Shown here: positions 33,262-40,541 of the stretch, piece after piece
How positions within the stretch are numbered: position 1 is the stretch's first letter
How the letters are laid out: every line of letters begins with the position of its first letter
NCBI GenBank assembly: GCA_038250515.1
Contig: JBBSCG010000003.1
Location: 1-64,000 of the forward strand
Source: JAICUY01 sp038250515
GTDB taxonomy: Bacteria; Chloroflexota; Limnocylindria; QHBO01
Reading direction: 5' to 3'
Length of the DNA stretch: 64,000 nt
Made by a program: the position numbers and the translations under genes
Notes under the pieces: generated by a model
What the model was told of the DNA's origin: nothing
The model's database searches: none
Seen by the model: the letters and a program-made list of their open reading frames with translations, nothing else

Positions 33262-34591
33262 CACCCGCCTGGACCAGGCCGAGTGCGCCGCGGCCCACCA
33301 TGTTGAAGGCGTGCGTCACCATCGGGTAGAGGCCGTCCTCCGCTGTGGTGAACTCGACGATCCCGCCCTGGGCCGGGGAGAGGTCGACCGCCTGCGAGCC
33401 CCAGTTGCCGTCGTTGCCGCGCTTGAGGTGGATGCCCTCCTTGATCACGTCGTCGAAGATCGTGCCGACAATATGGAAGGAGCTGTCCACGTCCGGACCG
33501 GCGTCCAGCACGAAGACGCGCACCCGCGCACCGGTCGCGACCTTGATCGGGTTGTCCTTGTACTGGTTGGCGATGCCGTTGAAGACCACGAAGTCTGGAG
33601 CCGGAGCGGCGGCGGAGGCCTTCTCGAGGCTGGCCGGCTGGCCCTGCGGGCCGAGATACCACTCGCTCTGCACGATGGCATACTCGGCGTCAACCTTGGG
33701 CAGGCCGGCTGTTGGCTCGACGATGATCATGCCGTACATGCCGTTGGCGATGTGCTGCAGGGTCGGGTTGGTGCCACAGTGGTACATCCACACGCCTGCG
33801 TGCTCGGCGGTGAACTCGTAGAGCTTCTCCTCGCCGGGAGCGATATCGGTCATCTCGTCGTTCCAGGCAACCATGCTGGCATGGAAGTCAATCGAGTGCG
33901 TCATCTGGCTTGTCGCCGGATTCTTGAGATGGATGCGCACCGTGTCTCCGACCTTGACGCGCAGCACCGGACCGGGGACGCTCCCGTTGAAGGTCCACAC
34001 CTTCTGCACGTAGCCATCGGCGACGGTCATCAGCTTCTCCTCGGCGACGAGGTCGATGTCATGCACCTTGCCGGGCAGGGCCTTCGGCGCGGTGGCGTCG
34101 CGCGGCTCGTACTTCGGCGCCTTCGGGTCCTTCGCGACGTCCAGCGTCGGTGCCGACCCACCATGGTCCCCGGTGCCCGCGGCTGGAGAGGCGGCAGTAC
34201 CCGCGGCGGCTGCGCCGGCGACCGTGATCGTGCTCTTCATGCCTGCGGCGGCGTGACCCGGAACGGAGCAGATGAAGCCGATCCCGGCTGCCGGCACGTC
34301 GACTTCCACGGTCACGGTCTTGCCCGGCGCGGCGACCCCGGATGCTCCATCAGCGAAGGTGATGTCGTGCGGCATCTTGCCGTCGTTGGTGAACTTCACC
34401 GTGTAGCGCCCGGCCTCTGGCACCTCGACCATCGTCGGCTGGAACGCCAGGTCAATGGCGTGAACTTCCACGACGCCCAGCGATGCGGCCGGCGCTTCGG
34501 CACGAGTCGGCTGATCCGACACCTGTGCGTAGATCAAGGTCAGCAACGACATGCTGACGAATGCGGCGATGAAGATGATTGCCCTGGTCAT
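33242..34591 (-). CDS. nirK: Copper-containing nitrite reductase with N-terminal plastocyanin-like domain
   Basis: A 449-residue exported enzyme that reduces nitrite to NO. Residues 1-22 form a signal/anchor helix. Residues 38-127 are a plastocyanin-like cupredoxin with type 1 copper ligands His75, Cys108, His113 and Met118 (FICSVPGHAAAGM). A Gly/Ala/Pro linker precedes two cupredoxin domains of NirK: His232 (type 1), Asp235 and His237 (THSIDFHAS), His271-Cys272 (YHCGTNP), His280, Met285, His373 (SSFHIVG) and His427 (VTHAFNMVG). All copper and catalytic residues are in place. Hyphomicrobium NirK also has an N-terminal cupredoxin. The ATG at 34591 has AGGGA upstream. Confidence 0.93.
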   Translation of the reverse strand: MTRAIIFIAAFVSMSLLTLIYAQVSDQPTRAEAPAASLGVVEVHAIDLAFQPTMVEVPEAGRYTVKFTNDGKMPHDITFADGASGVAAPGKTVTVEVDVPAAGIGFICSVPGHAAAGMKSTITVAGAAAAGTAASPAAGTGDHGGSAPTLDVAKDPKAPKYEPRDATAPKALPGKVHDIDLVAEEKLMTVADGYVQKVWTFNGSVPGPVLRVKVGDTVRIHLKNPATSQMTHSIDFHASMVAWNDEMTDIAPGEEKLYEFTAEHAGVWMYHCGTNPTLQHIANGMYGMIIVEPTAGLPKVDAEYAIVQSEWYLGPQGQPASLEKASAAAPAPDFVVFNGIANQYKDNPIKVATGARVRVFVLDAGPDVDSSFHIVGTIFDDVIKEGIHLKRGNDGNWGSQAVDLSPAQGGIVEFTTAEDGLYPMVTHAFNMVGRGALGLVQAGDGDPLN

Positions 34592-34706
34592 CGGTTCCCT
34601 ACTGGCTTGCGAGCCATACGTGGCAGTCCCTTTTTCGACATTTCCATTTGGCCAGAACGATACAGGGTTGCGGATGTGCCATTCGGCCCCCGCTCGCACG
34701 ACCGAT

Positions 34707-34723
34707 GTCCCCTTGCGTGGGAC
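34707..34723. promoter_or_regulatory. Inverted repeat GTCCC-N7-GGGAC in the nirK/kinase divergent promoter
   Basis: GTCCC (34707-34711) and GGGAC (34719-34723) are arranged as an inverted repeat 20 bases before the kinase start and about 115 bases from the nirK start. The core CCTTGCGTGGGAC is nearly repeated at 16509-16522, upstream of doxX. It could be the target of the NarL-type regulator encoded next to it, since related DosR regulators use GGGAC half-sites; orientation and spacing differ from the DosR box. Confidence 0.4.
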
Positions 34724-34742
34724 GTGCAGGTAGGCTTGCTGC

Positions 34743-36245
34743 ATGCCTGAGCGCGTCGTTCTGCCCTTGTCGCTGCTGCTCGACGCCCTGGCGGCCTGGC
34801 AGCGCGGCCGGGGCGAGGCTCAACGCACACAGCTGACCGATGCGCTTGACGGCCTGGTGCGACCCCTCGGACTGCGCGGCGCCGCACTCAGCGTGGAGGC
34901 GGCACCTCTCGCCGGGGTTGACATCTCGTGCGGGACGCTGGCGGGCGAATCGGCGCGCGATGGGGTCGCGATCGGCGCAATCGAAACGGGGGTCAGCCTG
35001 GGCCACCTGCGCCTCGACCCGGCCGATGCCGACGGCGCACGGCTGGCGGCGCAGGCCATCGGTCTCGCGCTGGCGGGAGAGCATGGCAAGGCCCGAGCGG
35101 ATCTGGCCGAGGCGAACCTGGCCGCCCTCGACATCGCCGTCCGTGGAGTGGCCGGCGTGCTCGCGCTCGACCGCGTGCTGCAGGAAATCGTCGATCGCGT
35201 CCGCGAGCTGGCCGGTGCCGAATACGCCGCGCTGGGCATCGTCGACGAGCAGGGCGTGATCGAGGAGTTCATCACCAGCGGCATGAGCGCCAAGGTGCGA
35301 AAACGGATCGGCTCACTGCCGGTCGGCCGCGGACTGCTCGGACTGATCATCCGCGAGAACCGCGCGTTTCGGATCCCGGACATCAACACGGATCCGCATC
35401 GCTATGGCTTTCCGCCCCAGCACCCGCCGATGCACTCGTTCCTCGGCGTGCCGATCACGGTCAAGGGCCGCTCCATCGGCCGCCTGTACCTGACCAACAA
35501 GCGCGGAGCGCCGGAGTTCAGCGAGGACGACCAGCGGCTGGTCGAGCGCTTTGCGCTGCATGCCGGCATCGCCATGGAGAACGCCCGGCTGCACGACAGG
35601 GTGCGACGGCTGGGCATCGTCAGCGAGCGGGAGCGCATCAGCCGCGATCTGCACGACTCGATCATCCAGCGCATCTACGGCGTGACCCTTTCGCTCGAGG
35701 ACGTCCCGGAGCTGGTCGACGAGGCGCCTGCCGAGGCGCGCGAACGGGTCGATCGCGCCATCGACGCACTGCACGCCACGATCAATGAGATCCGCAGCTT
35801 CATCTTCGGGCTGCGGCCGGTCCTGCTCGAGGAGGGCGGGCTGCTCGTTGCGCTCGAGACGCTCGCCAACGAGGTGCGCCTGAACTCGACCGTCGAGATC
35901 GATGTGCACGGCACCGAACCCGAGCCGTTGCCGGTCGCGGTGAGCGCCGAGCTGCTCAGCATCGTGCGCGAGACGCTGAGCAACGTCGCTCGCCACGCGG
36001 ATGCGCACCACGCCAGCATCACAATCCGCCCGGACGCGGAAGCGCTCCACCTGGAGATTGCCGATGACGGCCGTGGCTTCGACCCCCACGCACCGCTGGT
36101 CGGCACGCACGACGGCCTGCGCAACGTCACCGATCGCACCGCGCGCCTGGGGGGGACGCTTCAGATCGAAAGCCGCGCGGGAGCCGGCACCCGTATCATC
36201 GTCGAGATCCCGCATGGCTCGGACCCAGGAGCGGATTCAGAATGA
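34743..36245 (+). CDS. Sensor histidine kinase, GAF plus HisKA_3/HATPase (NarL-partner type)
   Basis: A 500-residue soluble kinase without membrane helices. An N-terminal helical region is followed by a GAF domain at about residues 135-285 (LDRVLQEIVDRVRELAGAEY, FLGVPITVKGRSIGRLYLTN), the dimerisation/phosphoacceptor segment with His304 (ERISRDLHDSIIQRIYG), and an HATPase_c domain (ETLSNVARHA, LEIADDGRGFDPH, GTRIIVEIP). The layout resembles DevS/DosT and related sensors of O2, NO or redox state; no haem-ligand could be assigned. It overlaps the response regulator by 4 bases and is divergent from nirK, which makes nirK a likely target. Confidence 0.9.
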   Translation: MPERVVLPLSLLLDALAAWQRGRGEAQRTQLTDALDGLVRPLGLRGAALSVEAAPLAGVDISCGTLAGESARDGVAIGAIETGVSLGHLRLDPADADGARLAAQAIGLALAGEHGKARADLAEANLAALDIAVRGVAGVLALDRVLQEIVDRVRELAGAEYAALGIVDEQGVIEEFITSGMSAKVRKRIGSLPVGRGLLGLIIRENRAFRIPDINTDPHRYGFPPQHPPMHSFLGVPITVKGRSIGRLYLTNKRGAPEFSEDDQRLVERFALHAGIAMENARLHDRVRRLGIVSERERISRDLHDSIIQRIYGVTLSLEDVPELVDEAPAEARERVDRAIDALHATINEIRSFIFGLRPVLLEEGGLLVALETLANEVRLNSTVEIDVHGTEPEPLPVAVSAELLSIVRETLSNVARHADAHHASITIRPDAEALHLEIADDGRGFDPHAPLVGTHDGLRNVTDRTARLGGTLQIESRAGAGTRIIVEIPHGSDPGADSE

Positions 36246-36916
36246 CGCAAGAGACGCCGGACGCGCACCATCCACTGCGGCTGCTGGTGGTCGACGACCA
36301 CGAGATCGTGCGCCAGGGCCTGGTCGCGCTCCTCGAGCGGCGCCCCGAGTTCAGCGTGGTGGCGCAGGCTGGCACGGTGGCCGAGGCGATCGCCGCCGCG
36401 CGCCGGCACCAACCCGACCTGATCGTGATGGACGTGCGACTGCCCGACGGCTCCGGGATCGAAGCGTGCCGCGAGATCCGCGCCGAGATGCCGCAGACGC
36501 GGGTGCTGATGCTGACCAGCTACCCCGATGAGGAGGCGGTGCTGTCGGCGATCATCGCCGGGGCCAGCGGCTATCTGCTGAAGCAGGTCCGTGGCCGTGA
36601 CCTGGTCGCCGCGCTCGAGGCAGTCGGCGGTGGCGACTCACTTCTCGACCCGGCGGTCACCGAGAGGGTGCTCGAACGCGTTCGGCGCGCGGCGTCCGGC
36701 GACGACCACGACGAGCTTGCCGACCTTACCGCTCAGGAGCGCAAGATCCTGCTGCTGGTGGCGGAGGGCAAGACCAACAAGGAGATCGCCGCCGAGGTGT
36801 TCCTCTCCGACAAGACGGTCAAGAACTACGTCAGCAGCATCCTGTCGAAGCTCGACCTCCAGCGACGCGCCCAGGCTGCAGCGTTCATGGCCAAGCACGG
36901 CCTCGATCGCAGCTAG
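36242..36916 (+). CDS. NarL/LuxR-type response regulator
   Basis: A 224-residue regulator paired with the GAF kinase (ATGA overlap). The receiver domain has the acidic pair in LLVVDDHEIVRQG, the phosphoacceptor Asp64 in IVMDVRLPDGSG, and Lys in YLLKQVRG. The LuxR-type helix-turn-helix is at residues 158-215 (LTAQERKILLLVAEGKTNKE, IAAEVFLSDKTVKNYVSSIL). It resembles DevR/NarL regulators of hypoxia and nitrogen-oxide genes. Its end overlaps the convergent gene by 4 bases. Confidence 0.93.
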   Translation: MTQETPDAHHPLRLLVVDDHEIVRQGLVALLERRPEFSVVAQAGTVAEAIAAARRHQPDLIVMDVRLPDGSGIEACREIRAEMPQTRVLMLTSYPDEEAVLSAIIAGASGYLLKQVRGRDLVAALEAVGGGDSLLDPAVTERVLERVRRAASGDDHDELADLTAQERKILLLVAEGKTNKEIAAEVFLSDKTVKNYVSSILSKLDLQRRAQAAAFMAKHGLDRS

Positions 36917-37386
36917 CGCTTCTCCTCTTCCAGGCAGCGAACGGCGTCGGCGAGCGCGCCAAGCAGCCACCGAGCGGTTGCACGCGCGGCGATCTGGAGC
37001 AGCACGTTGTCGGCGAACCGACCGACGAATCCGCCGGGCGGCGCGTACCAGCCTTCGAGCCGCAGCTCTCCGTCGGCGATGGCCAAGCGGCCCGAAAAGA
37101 CCGGGAAGAGCGGCGCGAGCGTCGCGGCGCGCCAGCCGATCTCCATTTCGTAGCCGCCGCCGACCCTGCGGCCGGGACCAAGATCGACGAACGCCGCCTT
37201 CCGGAACATGCCGCCGGAACGATCGCCGATCTGCAGACCCAAGTCGGTCAGATGCCGCTCCATGCCGATCGGCGCGTCGGCCTCCTCGAGCGCTGGCCCG
37301 AGCCACCCCAGGTCGCGGTTGCCGAGCGCCAGGCGAAAGCGATCGGCCGAGAGGTCGACCTCCTGAACGACGACGAGGTGGGACAT
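36913..37386 (-). CDS. Uncharacterised protein, possibly SRPBCC-like
   Basis: A 157-residue protein without signal or membrane helix. It begins SHLVVVQEVDLSADRFRLAL and later has GGGYEMEIGWRAATLAPLFP and FVGRFADNVLLQIAARATAR. The alternating strands and a long final helix resemble SRPBCC (START-like) ligand-binding proteins, but I cannot name a family. The ATG at 37386 is the best start. The 186 bases between it and the next feature at 37572 show nothing I can support. Confidence 0.65.
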   Translation of the reverse strand: MSHLVVVQEVDLSADRFRLALGNRDLGWLGPALEEADAPIGMERHLTDLGLQIGDRSGGMFRKAAFVDLGPGRRVGGGYEMEIGWRAATLAPLFPVFSGRLAIADGELRLEGWYAPPGGFVGRFADNVLLQIAARATARWLLGALADAVRCLEEEKR

Positions 37387-37571
37387 GCCTGTCCTCGCCC
37401 GCTCGCTCCGGGATGCGTTGTGGATGGAATCGGCCTGCATGCACCGAATGGTGACGGCGGCCAGAGGGCAGCAGCAGGGCCAGATGGCCTACCACGAGCG
37501 AGCCATGGTTCCCGTTGTTAGGCCCATTGCGACCATGTGCGCGGAGACCATGCCCGCGAGAATAGAAAGAA

Positions 37572-37805
37572 ATGAGAACAGGAGACGATCGAAACGCGGC
37601 CTTCTTCGGGATCGTGATGAATGCCAACTACCTGCTCGCCGGCACCGTCAGCAGCAATCCGATCCTGATCATCCTCGGCACGCTCGTCGTGCTTGCCTGG
37701 CGCAACGCCGGTTGGATCGGGCTCGACCGATGGCTTCTTCCGGCACTCGGCACTCCCTGGCAGCCCGGCGAGGTGTTCGACCGCTCGACCGATGCAACCT
37801 CATGA
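37572..37805 (+). pseudogene. C-terminal remnant of a DoxX-family gene
   Basis: Seventy-seven codons, of which the last 68 match the end of DoxX/DoxD membrane proteins: FFGIVMNANYLLAGTVSSNP, then ILIILGTLVVLAWRNAGWIG and LDRWLLPALGTPW. The first two to three helices are missing and the leading nine residues are unrelated. The piece could still encode a two-helix peptide, but no ribosome binding site is clear. Confidence 0.7.
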
Positions 37806-37829
37806 CGCAGGAGCCTGGACGCCTGCGGC

Positions 37830-37884
37830 AACGGCCATCGGGCCGATATCGCTGGCCCGATGGCTGATCGCCCCAAATGCTGCA
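37830..37884. promoter_or_regulatory. Two-part element shared with the copA promoter region
   Basis: AACGGCCATCGGG (37830-37842) is followed by CCAAATGCTGCA (37873-37884), 40 bases before the MFS transporter start. The same two words in the same order and nearly the same spacing (43 versus 46 bases, start to start) occur at 40441-40453 and 40487-40498, before copA. It looks like a shared control element. Confidence 0.5.
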
Positions 37885-37924
37885 GCGAATAGGCCGAGTC
37901 CCCCTGAGCCGATAGACTCCCGCC

Positions 37925-39151
37925 GTGAAATCTCCACAGGGCTGGCGCTCGTTGCTCGTCGCCTACGGCATCACCTCGACCATCGAGGCGCTGGGGGTCA
38001 GCCAGATCTTCGCCTTCCTGCCACTGCGGCTCGGTGAGGTCGGCCTTCCCCAGGCCGATATTCCCGCGTTCACGGGCATCTTCAGCTCTCTGATCTTCGT
38101 TTTCGGCATCCTGCTCGTGCCGTTCTGGGGCGTCTGGGCGGACAAGTACAGCCGCCGCGCGGTCATCGTGCGCAGCGCCGTCGTCGAGGCGGTCGTCTTC
38201 GTTGGGGTCGCGGCTGCCCAGGTGCCCTGGCAGCTCGCCGCCGTGCTGCTGCTCGTGGGCCTACAGCTGGGGAATACGGGCGTGATGCTCGCCGCCCTGC
38301 GCGACGTGACGCCGCACCACCGGCTCGGGACAGCCACGGCCATCTTCGGGGCGATGGGGCCCATCGGTTTCGCGGTGGGACCGGTGATCGGCGGGGTCAT
38401 GGTCGACGCATTGCATCTGCCGCTGACATCGGTCTTCTGGCTTTCAGCGGCGCTCTCGATGGCGATCGTGGGCGTCCTGCTGATCGGTACACGCGAGGTC
38501 CGGCCACAGGTGGTGCCGGTCGGACGAGTGACCGCCTTGGCGAAGCGCGCCCTGGTGGGCGTCCTGCGCGACGCCGCCATTCGCCGCCTCTTCATCGTCT
38601 TCGGCGTCTCGATGCTGGCCAACCAGATGTATCGACCCTTTCTCCCGCTGCTGGTCGCGGGAGTCCAGGGCAGCGGACCGGGCCTGGCCAGCGCCATCGG
38701 CCTGGTGACCGGGACCGCGGCGCTGGTCGGCGCGCTGGTGTCACCCATCTCGGGGCCGATCGGCGATCGAATCGGCTTCCGCCCGGTCCTCGCGGCGGCA
38801 TTGATCGGCGGCGGCGTGGCGGTCGCGCTCATGCCGCTGGCGAGTGTCGTCCCGGTGCTCGCGCTATTCGCGGCGATCTACGCCGCGTTCCAGGCAGCGG
38901 TGCAGGCCATGATGTTCAGCCTGATCGCCACCGAGGCGGCACCCGAGGGTCGCTCGGCCACGCTCAACCTGGTGCTGCTGCCGCTCTACGTGGCCGGGAT
39001 CATCGGTCCAAGCCTGGGCGCGATCATCGTTTCCACGACTGGCGTCGAAGGCGTCTTCCCGGCGGCCGGCTTCGTCTTCCTGCTCGGCGGGCTGGGGATC
39101 GCCGGCGTGCTCGGCCGTCTCCGTCGCGGCCCCACCGTCATTCTCGACTGA
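37925..39151 (+). CDS. MFS transporter
   Basis: A 408-residue major facilitator with twelve predicted helices. The loop 2-3 signature is GVWADKYSRRAVIVRS and the matching one in the second half is GPIGDRIGFRPVLAAALI; the sequence FGAMGPIGFAVGPVIGG is the motif-C-like segment of drug/proton antiporters. The start is a GTG at 37925 without a strong ribosome binding site. Efflux is likely; the substrate is not readable. The end overlaps the convergent glycosyltransferase by 14 bases. The upstream element is shared with copA. Confidence 0.88.
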   Translation: MKSPQGWRSLLVAYGITSTIEALGVSQIFAFLPLRLGEVGLPQADIPAFTGIFSSLIFVFGILLVPFWGVWADKYSRRAVIVRSAVVEAVVFVGVAAAQVPWQLAAVLLLVGLQLGNTGVMLAALRDVTPHHRLGTATAIFGAMGPIGFAVGPVIGGVMVDALHLPLTSVFWLSAALSMAIVGVLLIGTREVRPQVVPVGRVTALAKRALVGVLRDAAIRRLFIVFGVSMLANQMYRPFLPLLVAGVQGSGPGLASAIGLVTGTAALVGALVSPISGPIGDRIGFRPVLAAALIGGGVAVALMPLASVVPVLALFAAIYAAFQAAVQAMMFSLIATEAAPEGRSATLNLVLLPLYVAGIIGPSLGAIIVSTTGVEGVFPAAGFVFLLGGLGIAGVLGRLRRGPTVILD

Positions 39152-40319
39152 CGAGCGCCTCGTACAGAGCGACCGTCTGCTCAGCGATCGCGTCCCAGCC
39201 GAATTCTTCGACCGCCCGACGCCGGCCGGCCTTGCCCATGCGGGCGCGAAGCTCGGGCTGGGCCATGAGAGCGTTGATCGCATCGGCCAGGTCATGCTCG
39301 AACCGGTCTGTGTCAGGGGCGACCGGCACCAAGACGCCGGTCTCGCGGTCAGCCACCACCTCGGGAATACCGCCAACCGCGCTGGCGACCACCGCTGCCT
39401 GGCAGGCCATCGCCTCCAGGTTGATGATCCCGAACGGCTCATAGACCGATGGGCAGCAGAACAGCGCCGCATGACTGTACAGCTGCCGCACCGCTTCGCG
39501 GCTGACCATCTCCGGAATCCAGACAACATTCGACCGATGCCGCCGCGCCTCGGCCACCCCGTCTTCCATCTCCCGCGCGATCTCCGGCGTGTCCGGCTGC
39601 CCGGCGCACAGCACCACGCCGATGCCCGGATCCAGGTGTTGGATGGCGCGCACCAGGTGCACGATCCCCTTCTGGCGAGTGATGCGACCGACGAACAGCA
39701 CGTACGGCTGCGAGGGCTCGATGTTGTAGTGCTCGAGCGCGTCCCTCGTCGCCACGGGGTGATAGAACCCCGCGTCGATCCCGTTGTGAATGACGCTCAC
39801 CTTTTCGGGCGCCACCTTGAACAGCCGCAGGATGTCGGCGCGCGTCTCGCTGCTGACCGCGATCACCGCGTCCGCCATCTCGAGCGCCGACCGCTCGATC
39901 CATGCCGAGACGTCGTAGCCGCCGCCCAGCTGCTCCCGCTTCCAGGGCCGCAGCGGCTCGAGCGAATGGACCGTTATGACCAACGGAATGCCGTACGCCA
40001 GCTTGGTCATGATGCCGGCGAAATGGGCGTACCAGGTGTGCGCGTGGACGACATCGGCCTCGACCGGCTGCGCCGCCATGCCGATGTCCCGGCTGAGCGC
40101 CGCGAACATCGGCTTCAATCGTTCATCGGTCGATGGCAGGTCGTGGGCGGCCGGAAAGCCGCGGATGCGCCAGCCGTCGGCCTGCTCGTCCTGCGCGCCG
40201 AACGTTCGCACCTCGACCTCGATCAGCCTGCGCAGTGCGCGCGTCAGCTCGCCGACGTGCACGCCGGCGCCGCCGTAGACGTTCGGCGGAAACTCGTTGG
40301 TCAGGATCAGCGCACGCAT
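39138..40319 (-). CDS. Family 4 glycosyltransferase / actinobacterial-type glycogen synthase
   Basis: A 393-residue GT-B enzyme. The N-terminus LILTNEFPPNVYGGAGVHVG contains the nucleotide-sugar/acceptor loop of glycogen synthases; later come VVHAHTWYAHFAGIMTK, GRITRQKGIVHLVRAI and the C-terminal donor site CPSVYEPFGIINLEAMAC with the E-x7-E pattern. The closest functional group is the GlgA/GlgM-type enzymes of high-GC bacteria that use (A/G)DP-glucose to make alpha-glucan or maltose 1-phosphate. The ATG at 40319 is chosen as it starts the conserved first strand. It is divergent from copA across a 220-base gap full of repeats. Confidence 0.88.
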   Translation of the reverse strand: MRALILTNEFPPNVYGGAGVHVGELTRALRRLIEVEVRTFGAQDEQADGWRIRGFPAAHDLPSTDERLKPMFAALSRDIGMAAQPVEADVVHAHTWYAHFAGIMTKLAYGIPLVITVHSLEPLRPWKREQLGGGYDVSAWIERSALEMADAVIAVSSETRADILRLFKVAPEKVSVIHNGIDAGFYHPVATRDALEHYNIEPSQPYVLFVGRITRQKGIVHLVRAIQHLDPGIGVVLCAGQPDTPEIAREMEDGVAEARRHRSNVVWIPEMVSREAVRQLYSHAALFCCPSVYEPFGIINLEAMACQAAVVASAVGGIPEVVADRETGVLVPVAPDTDRFEHDLADAINALMAQPELRARMGKAGRRRAVEEFGWDAIAEQTVALYEALVSRE

Positions 40320-40352
40320 GAGCACGTAGCCTACCGTCGGCGTCGGGCCGAC

Positions 40353-40499
40353 TTGCAGCATTTGGTCGTAACGGCCAGCAGGGACGCAAATCGGCCCAAT
40401 CGAGCCGGCTCGTTGGCCGACAGCAATCAGCCGGTGCAAAAACGGCCATCGGGGGCCGAATCTCGATGTCCCGGTGGCAGATACGGCCAAATGCTGCAA
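40353..40499. repeat. 13-bp inverted repeat in the glycosyltransferase/copA gap
   Basis: TTGCAGCATTTGG (40353-40365) and CCAAATGCTGCAA (40487-40499) are perfect inverted copies 121 bases apart. A third partial copy, CCAAATGCTGCA, is at 37873. Several GGCC-containing words fill the space between. The pair could be two binding sites for one regulator, brought together by DNA looping. Confidence 0.55.
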
Positions 40500-40524
40500 G
40501 GCCAACCATTTGGCCCGACGCGGT

Positions 40525-40541
40525 ATACTCCCCGGTAGTAT
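40525..40541. promoter_or_regulatory. ATACT-N7-AGTAT palindrome overlapping the copA start
   Basis: ATACT (40525-40529) and AGTAT (40537-40541) flank CCCCGGT, and the right half includes the first bases of the copA ATG at 40540. The A/T-rich arms with a C/G-rich centre recall copper-sensing repressor (CsoR-type) operators, which is a hypothesis. A site covering the start codon would block initiation directly, and the mRNA may be nearly leaderless. Confidence 0.4.
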
